DNA of 10,610 bases from Roseovarius sp. UBA6167 (GTDB taxonomy: Bacteria > Pseudomonadota > Alphaproteobacteria > Rhodobacterales > Rhodobacteraceae), in contig DIUD01000075.1 of the NCBI GenBank assembly GCA_002428225.1, positions 1 through 10,610 of the forward strand. The letters run 5' to 3'. Shown here in pieces: positions 6,531-10,610 of the stretch. Both the position numbers and the translations under genes were made by a program. Every line of letters begins with the position of its first letter. Within the stretch, counting starts at the first letter, position 1. The notes beneath the pieces were generated by a model. The model searched no databases, was not told where the DNA came from, and saw only the letters and a list, made by a program, of their open reading frames with translations.

Positions 6531-7631
6531 TCATCGCCCGAACCGAAAGATCCTGATCGGGGAGGATCTCAGCACCTGTTCGATCACCGGCGAGCTGTCT
6601 TCGCCGAAGCGGCCCACACTGTTCATCCCCGCCCCGATAAGCTGCACCACCTCGGGCGAGCCTGCAAACTTGGAATGGCTGCCCGTGGCCGAGTCGCTGA
6701 TTTCCGACAGGTCGATCACCGTCAGGCCGAATTCCTCGAGAGACGCGATATCGGCCGCGCCGACCCTCGGCACGCCACCCGCGATGCGCGACGAGAGCCG
6801 CAACGCGCCGTCTTCCTTGGAGATGAGAAGGAAAAGCTTGCGCCGGGTTTCCAGCGAAAGCTGATCAAGCTGGGACCGGAAGAGGTCAATGTCGATATCG
6901 GGGGCGGCCAGGACGATGTTCTGGAGCAGCCGCTTCTTGGCGAGCGCTCCCGACTTGTGCAGATCGACAAGCCCCTCCATGGTCAGCAGGCTGCCCATCG
7001 AATGGGCGAAAACGGTGACGCCGGTGGCCTCGGTGCTCAGAAGGATATCGACGATCTCGGCGATCTTGCCACGGGCGACAAGGGTGCTGTTGAGGTCATA
7101 GACATATCGCAGGGGCCGCCCTGCGGATGCCCAGGTCAACAGCACGGGCACGCCCGTGAACCCGGTATCCTCGACGAATTGGGTAACCCGTAGCAAGGCA
7201 TCGCTCGGCGTGTTGTTGAAGCCATGGACAAAGAGCAGAACCGTTCTGTGGTCGCGCGGACGCGCGAGGAGCGCGCGGTTGACCTCGCGGACGAACGCCG
7301 TCTCGCTCTCGTAGGTGACCGGATCGACGACGGTGAATTCGGTGCGCGGATCGGGTGGCAATTGCCGCGGTCGCCTGAGCTGACCGACCACATGCGTCGG
7401 CGGGATGGTCACCTCGACCGAAGCCAGCCCCAGATCCCGTGCGCGCGCGTCCGAGAGCAGGGCGCCAGGTTTGTCGGATGCCTCGCGCGTGGACGTGATG
7501 AAGACGCGGTGCTTCGTGAGACCGTCCACGGACGCCACGGGCACCTGTGGATTTTCGATGCCGATCAGTTCGGGCGGGCGGGTGCAGGCCGCCAGGACGA
7601 TCACGGACAGGACAAGGGCAAACCTTGCCAT
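6531..7631 (-). CDS. lipoprotein alpha/beta hydrolase, DUF900 type, ~366 aa
   Basis: This is a predicted envelope serine hydrolase of the DUF900 / COG4782 esterase-lipase group. From the ATG at 7631 the protein begins MARFALVLSVIVLAAC, a short lipoprotein signal with lipobox LAAC and Cys16 as the lipidated residue. An in-frame ATG at 7658 would add nine residues (MAVVSELRT) and still give a usable signal. Neither start has a strong ribosome-binding site; 7631 gives the more typical signal length. Numbered from 7631, the hydrolase core has LLFVHGFNN (132-140), the nucleophile elbow FAHSMGSL (Ser211), LAAPDID (Asp245 the likely acid) and TGSHSKFAGSPEVV (His319), all as in the family. The substrate is unknown. 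It is probably anchored on the periplasmic side of a membrane. It is separated by ~270 bp and a hairpin from the upstream pair, so it is probably its own transcription unit. No -35/-10 pair stood out. Confidence 0.85.
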   Translation of the reverse strand: MARFALVLSVIVLAACTRPPELIGIENPQVPVASVDGLTKHRVFITSTREASDKPGALLSDARARDLGLASVEVTIPPTHVVGQLRRPRQLPPDPRTEFTVVDPVTYESETAFVREVNRALLARPRDHRTVLLFVHGFNNTPSDALLRVTQFVEDTGFTGVPVLLTWASAGRPLRYVYDLNSTLVARGKIAEIVDILLSTEATGVTVFAHSMGSLLTMEGLVDLHKSGALAKKRLLQNIVLAAPDIDIDLFRSQLDQLSLETRRKLFLLISKEDGALRLSSRIAGGVPRVGAADIASLEEFGLTVIDLSEISDSATGSHSKFAGSPEVVQLIGAGMNSVGRFGEDSSPVIEQVLRSSPIRIFRFGR

Positions 7632-7897
7632 GGTGCGAAGCTCTGAAACGACGGCCATGGAACAACTCTGGCTAAGGTGCGGATAATTCTGTGACTTCAG
7701 GTCGTGGCGGGGTCTTGTTTCCTTACCACGCTTGCTGACGGATGCGGCTATCCGATTGCCGGACGCGAAACGGAAACGTCGTCCCGCGCCAAATCTGCCA
7801 CAACTCCGGTCCGGGCGAGAGCCCGGACAACGGCACGCCCCGTCCCCCGGAGCGGTGGCTTTCCGGCGCGCCGCACGCCGGGGGCATGGGCGGCCCG
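7632..7897. other. intergenic stretch upstream of lipoprotein gene
   Basis: No gene is supported in these ~265 bases. They should hold the promoter of the lipoprotein gene on the minus strand (an A/T-rich AATTAT at about 7683-7688 is the only candidate -10, without a matching -35) and the 3' end of the hydrolase/HdeD transcript, including the hairpin at 7809-7828. Start-free open frames on the plus strand crossing it have no recognisable content. Confidence 0.45.
7809..7828 (-). terminator. candidate terminator hairpin without T-run
   Basis: GTCCGGGC (7809-7816) and GCCCGGAC (7821-7828) form a perfect 8-bp stem closed by a four-base loop, GAGA on the plus strand. It lies about 70 bases beyond the stop of the minus-strand membrane hydrolase gene, a natural place for transcription to end. 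No run of T follows on either strand, so a classical intrinsic terminator is not shown; it may stabilise the 3' end or act in a terminator with a weak U-tract. Confidence 0.45.
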
Positions 7898-9547
7898 TTA
7901 GCGGGCAACGGCGACACGCGCCTTCAGGGTATCAAGCTGTTCGCGCGTCCAGCCGGGCGCGTCGGTCAGGGCCGCCCATGCATCGAGGTAATGGTCGAAG
8001 GCATAGACATGGCCGAAGCCCCTGGGCGGCAGGACCGCCGTCATCAGGTCGATGGTCAGTTGCAGGAAGGTGACAACCGGCAGCCAGATCATGTCGGGCG
8101 AGACATCCGGTCCGCGTGGAAATTTCATCCAGTCCGGTTGCCGCCAGATCGACATCGGATCATAGAAGGTGATCGCGTCGCTGGCATATTGCACAAACAC
8201 CACCCGATAGCTGCCCCAGGGCGCTGTGGGGGTGTCCAGATGGTTTTTCTGGGCGGTGAACCGGATCACCGTGCCGTCGTGAAAGGTCGGCAACCAATAG
8301 GGCGAATCGGTGTTGCGCCCCCGCGTGGCTGTCGACCAGGTGCGGCTGGAAAAGGGTGGTCCGGCCCAGAGCGCGCCGTGATACGGCTCGGCGATGACCT
8401 GGTGCAGATCGTGGCTGAGGTCGGAATTGAACGCCCCGAGACTCAGCCCGTGCAGGAACAACCGCGGGCGCGCGTCGGGCGGCAGAGTGCGCCAGTGTTC
8501 GTAGATCGCGGCGAAGACCGCGCGCGCCGTCTCGACGCCGTAATCGGGGTTGGCGAGCAGGGCGAGCCAACTGGCCAGATAGGAATACTGCACCGCCACG
8601 GTCGCGACATCGCCCCGCATGAGATATTCCAGCGCCGTCTGGCTCTCCGGGTCGATCCAGCCGGTGCCGGTGGGCGTCGTGATGACCAGGGTGGCGCGCT
8701 CGAACCCGCCCACGCGGATCAGTTCGGCAAGCGCCAGCGCGGCGCGCGCTTCGGGTGTGTCGGCGGAATTGAGCCCGGCGTAGACGCGCAACGGCTCCAT
8801 CGCCGGGCCGCCGGTCATGGTGGTGATCCGGGCCGCATCGGGCGCGCCCGCGACCAGCTCGCGCCCCGCCCGCCCGAGGCCCTCCCAACCGATCAGCGAG
8901 CCGGGCCCCCCGGTCTTGAGCGGATCGTCGGGGCGCGGGCTGTGTTCCTCAAAGCGGGCGTCAAGTGCCGCATAGGTGGCGTCGAACATGCGCATCGCGC
9001 CCTGCACCAGCACACCGTTGCCGATCAGCCAGAACAGCAAGGCAGTCGCCGCCAGCGCGATAATGGCCGCCTGAGGGCCGGGCAGACGGCGCGCCAACCG
9101 CGCCGATATCCGCCGCCAGGTGCCGCGGATCAGCCGCACCACAAGCACGAGCAAAAGGAACACCGCCAGCGTCACACCCAGCACCGTTGCCGGATGGATC
9201 GCCTCGATCGGCGGCATCTCCATCAACGCGCGCAGCCGGTTCTGCCACACCGCGGCCCTCCAGATCGTCACCCCCGCAAGCGCCGCGCTGACCGCAACCG
9301 CCACCAGAACAAAGAGGGTGCGCGCGCGCCCCTGCGGCGACGGAAGCTGCAAGGCGCGCCAGCCCCCCCGCAGCACCACGCCAAGACCATAGCCCGCCGC
9401 AAGGCTCATCCCGCTGAGCAGTCCCTGCACGGTTGCTCCGCGCGGCACAAGGCTCGGCGTCAGGGAGGCCGCGAAAAATACGGTTCCCAGGAGCAGCCCC
9501 AGCCCGGAAAAGGATCGCAGGACACCACGGCGCCAGGTTCCGGACAT
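7898..9547 (-). CDS. membrane-anchored alpha/beta hydrolase (Abhydrolase_9 type), 549 aa
   Basis: The N-terminal ~185 residues carry about five hydrophobic segments (roughly 13-33, 43-61, 78-97, 118-140, 158-180). A large soluble domain follows. This matches the two-part architecture of proteins with an Abhydrolase_9 N-terminal membrane domain and catalytic domain. The nucleophile elbow is HGLSLG with Ser369. RVYAGLNSA (254-262), the VQYSYLASW segment (319-327), LANPDYG and a late RGFGHVYAFDHY (509-520) are further landmarks. Asp457 (ASDAITFYDP) and His513 are the likely rest of the triad. The ATG at 9547 has a GGAG about nine bases upstream and starts 25 bp after the HdeD-like stop, so the two are co-transcribed. 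The substrate is not established for this family; an ester or lipid hydrolase at the inner membrane is an inference. Confidence 0.85.
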   Translation of the reverse strand: MSGTWRRGVLRSFSGLGLLLGTVFFAASLTPSLVPRGATVQGLLSGMSLAAGYGLGVVLRGGWRALQLPSPQGRARTLFVLVAVAVSAALAGVTIWRAAVWQNRLRALMEMPPIEAIHPATVLGVTLAVFLLLVLVVRLIRGTWRRISARLARRLPGPQAAIIALAATALLFWLIGNGVLVQGAMRMFDATYAALDARFEEHSPRPDDPLKTGGPGSLIGWEGLGRAGRELVAGAPDAARITTMTGGPAMEPLRVYAGLNSADTPEARAALALAELIRVGGFERATLVITTPTGTGWIDPESQTALEYLMRGDVATVAVQYSYLASWLALLANPDYGVETARAVFAAIYEHWRTLPPDARPRLFLHGLSLGAFNSDLSHDLHQVIAEPYHGALWAGPPFSSRTWSTATRGRNTDSPYWLPTFHDGTVIRFTAQKNHLDTPTAPWGSYRVVFVQYASDAITFYDPMSIWRQPDWMKFPRGPDVSPDMIWLPVVTFLQLTIDLMTAVLPPRGFGHVYAFDHYLDAWAALTDAPGWTREQLDTLKARVAVAR

Positions 9548-9572
9548 GGCCCAAACTCCAGATATTCGAGGT

Positions 9573-10154
9573 TCAGGCCGTTTCGGAGCGGCGCTGGCTC
9601 ATCGCCATGTAGCCAAGTGCAGCCCCCACCGAGATCAGGTTGACGCCCAGAAGCAGACCGATCAGCCAAAGCGCGGTTATCGGCATACTGGCCCATAGGA
9701 GCACCGACAGCAGCACACTCAACACCCCGCTCGCCAGAACCCAGAACCAGTTTTTCAACGGCCGGATGGTCAGGGCAAAGACGATCTTGGAAACGCCCTC
9801 TATCATGAAATAGACAAGCAGAAGCAAAGAGATGATCAGCATTCCCTGGCCGACATGGCGCAGCAGGAGCACACCCACCAGAACAGCCAGAACGACCGAC
9901 ACCAGCTGCAACCAGAAATTCGGGGCGCTGCGTGCGCTGACAAGTCCGATAGCCTGGGAAACGCCGGAGATTATGAGCAGCCAGCCCAGCATGAGAACGA
10001 AAAAGGCGGACGAGAAAACCGGGAAGATGATCGCCGCCAGTCCCGCAACGATCAGGATCGCCGCCTCGATCATGTAGAGCACCCAGTGCCTCTTGACCGC
10101 CGCGCGCGTCGCTTCCCGATAGACCTGAGCGGCCGCTTCAACACTCATGGACAT
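9573..10154 (-). CDS. HdeD-family (DUF308) membrane protein, 193 aa
   Basis: This is a small polytopic membrane protein with six predicted transmembrane helices (about 26-44, 48-70, 81-99, 103-127, 136-154, 159-184). They are arranged as three pairs with repeated short motifs (GWLLIISGVSQ, VYFMIEGVSK, IGLLLGVNLISVG), the pattern of the HdeD/DUF308 family. E. coli HdeD is linked to acid resistance at high cell density; the molecular activity is not known. Length is normal for the family. AAGGAG (10162-10167 on the minus strand) lies seven bases before the ATG at 10154, favouring it over the ATG two codons later. It is the first gene of a pair with the membrane hydrolase downstream. The upstream region has a TTGACA at 10257-10262 (minus strand) but no good -10 at the right distance. 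Confidence 0.85.
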   Translation of the reverse strand: MSMSVEAAAQVYREATRAAVKRHWVLYMIEAAILIVAGLAAIIFPVFSSAFFVLMLGWLLIISGVSQAIGLVSARSAPNFWLQLVSVVLAVLVGVLLLRHVGQGMLIISLLLLVYFMIEGVSKIVFALTIRPLKNWFWVLASGVLSVLLSVLLWASMPITALWLIGLLLGVNLISVGAALGYMAMSQRRSETA

Positions 10155-10389
10155 CGCTCGTCTCCTTGATCAATCTGATGTGTCGCATGAACGGCTGAAC
10201 GGTGTCGCTCAGCCCGCAAAATGGATCAAAGCCTGACCCGGCACAGCTTGAAGGCTTGTCAAAGGCTCATTACTCTGCCCCCAGCTTGGCGATACCGCGG
10301 CAAGCCGTCAAGCCGAGATGTTGCCATGCAATGCGTCCGGGCGTCATGAACAGGCCCCGGACCGGAAAAGAGCCATGCCGGGAAATGGG
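10155..10389. other. intergenic stretch upstream of HdeD-like gene
   Basis: No gene is supported here. It should contain the minus-strand promoter of the HdeD-like gene. A GGCTGA/TCAGCC inverted repeat (10193-10198 and 10209-10214) would form a small hairpin in that gene's 5' untranslated region. A TTGACA (10257-10262, minus strand) is a lone -35 candidate. Short open frames on both strands show no recognisable motif. The right part may be disrupted chromosomal sequence flanking the IS256-type element. Confidence 0.4.
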
Positions 10390-10408
10390 TGACGGTGTTT
10401 GAGAATGC

Positions 10409-10464
10409 GGCGTATCGTGGCGGGTGTCCAAGCCTGCCAGAACTTCCAGAAGGAACGATACGCC
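10409..10464 (+). repeat. 10-bp inverted repeat in the IS256 leader
   Basis: GGCGTATCGT (10409-10418) and ACGATACGCC (10455-10464) are perfect inverse complements 36 bases apart. The right arm begins directly after the AGAAGGA ribosome-binding sequence and ends one base before the transposase ATG. In RNA the pair could fold over the translation start, which is a known way for insertion sequences to limit translation from read-through transcripts. It could also be a transposase binding site. A 10-bp pair alone is near chance level for a sequence this long; its position is what makes it notable. Confidence 0.5.
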
Positions 10465-10465
10465 T

Positions 10466-10610
10466 ATGACGATCGATACCGACATCATCGCCCTGCGTCA
10501 GCCGGAATCTGTTGACGATCCGCTGACCGAGATTGCCCGGGATGGGGCGCGCCGGATGCTGGCCGCTGCACTTCGCGCAGAGGCTGACGCCTTCGTCGCG
10601 CAGCATGCCG
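10466..10610 (+). CDS. IS256-family transposase, N-terminal part
   Basis: The ATG at 10466 has AGAAGGA (10448-10454) about 11 bases upstream and opens a frame that runs off the right edge after 48 codons. The product begins MTIDTDIIALRQ and continues with DDPLTEIARDGARRMLAAAL (17-36) and AEADAFVAQH (38-47). This is the N-terminal signature of IS256/mutator-type transposases of the kind where DPLTE..R.GAR.LL..A..AE...F leads into the DDE catalytic domain. That domain is not in the window, so intactness cannot be judged. The protein would bind the element's ends and carry out cut- or copy-and-paste transposition. Confidence 0.8.
   Translation, partial: MTIDTDIIALRQPESVDDPLTEIARDGARRMLAAALRAEADAFVAQHA

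Larger units (their letters stand above)
10390..10610 (+). mobile_element. IS256-family insertion sequence, left end (partial)
   Basis: The transposase start at 10466 and the short non-coding lead before it indicate the left end of an IS256-family element that continues beyond the right edge. The exact terminus is not fixed, because the other end is outside the window and no target duplication can be compared. The GACGGTGTTTGAGAATG stretch at about 10391-10407 looks like a terminal repeat, so the boundary is placed near 10390 with an uncertainty of about 20 bases. Confidence 0.55.

Noticed and set aside
6470..6532. 10-bp inverted repeat at the end of the lipoprotein gene as a terminator
   Set aside because: Loop of 43 bases, no T-run, and chance expectation is near one for the window.
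6299..7654. 16-bp near-identical direct repeat (AGCTCTGAAACG plus CGG, at 6299 and 7639) flanking the lipoprotein gene
   Set aside because: One mismatch in 16 bases is expected about once by chance in a window this size, and nothing else suggests mobility of the gene.
7742..9643. 633-codon open frame on the plus strand opposite the membrane hydrolase
   Set aside because: Arginine-, glutamine- and histidine-rich low-complexity product with no motif; the minus strand encodes a clear hydrolase with membrane segments.
10202..10402. Short plus-strand open frame starting with GTG upstream of the IS256 element
   Set aside because: No ribosome-binding site or motif, and it overlaps the presumed promoter region of the HdeD-like gene.
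1..10610. tRNA genes, CRISPR arrays, riboswitches, tandem repeats
   Set aside because: Looked for cloverleaf ends, regular spaced repeats and known aptamer cores by eye; none seen.

Overview
The window comes from a GC-rich alphaproteobacterium. The first ~145 bases are the reverse complement of a 16S rRNA 5' end of alphaproteobacterial type. The rRNA leader and the gene content suit Rhodobacterales or a close relative, but placement below class is inference. Both edges lie in sequence that is usually repeated in a genome (an rRNA operon at the left, an IS256-type transposase at the right), so the window may be bounded by assembly breaks.

Layout. (1) 1-~660, minus strand: 16S rRNA 5' end, a ~475-nt rRNA leader with a boxA antitermination site, and an rrn promoter (TTGCGC - 17 bp - TAGATA) preceded by A/T tracts. 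(2) ~737-6156, plus strand: a divergent catabolic operon. It has a candidate promoter, a possible 62-aa ORF, an acyl-CoA dehydrogenase, a truncated crotonase remnant, two subunits of a class I CoA-transferase-fold enzyme, and a 2,4-dienoyl-CoA-reductase-like (FadH type) Fe-S flavoenzyme. (3) ~6150-6265: the C-terminal scrap of an IS630-family transposase, abutting the stop codon of the FadH-like gene. (4) 6531-10154, minus strand: an HdeD-family membrane protein and a membrane-anchored alpha/beta hydrolase in a tight pair, then a hairpin, then a lipoprotein alpha/beta hydrolase of the DUF900 type. (5) 10390-10610, plus strand: the left end of an IS256-family element with the first 48 codons of its transposase.

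How the genes fit together. The plus-strand operon is a CoA-thioester degradation module. The dehydrogenase would introduce or use an alpha,beta double bond. The FadH-like enzyme would reduce a conjugated dienoyl-CoA. The CoA-transferase-like pair lacks the catalytic glutamate of true class I CoA-transferases in its beta subunit, but keeps a glutamate in alpha that matches the one used by the steroid ring-opening hydrolase IpdAB. The module is therefore more likely to open a cyclic diketone-type CoA ester than to move CoA between acids. The substrate cannot be read from the sequence. A crotonase probably once sat between the dehydrogenase and the alpha subunit, as in the echA20/ipdAB steroid clusters, but only its first ~30 codons remain.

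The minus-strand genes look like envelope functions (HdeD-like membrane protein and two unrelated serine hydrolases) and show no obvious link to the catabolic operon. No tRNA, CRISPR array, riboswitch or replication origin was recognised.
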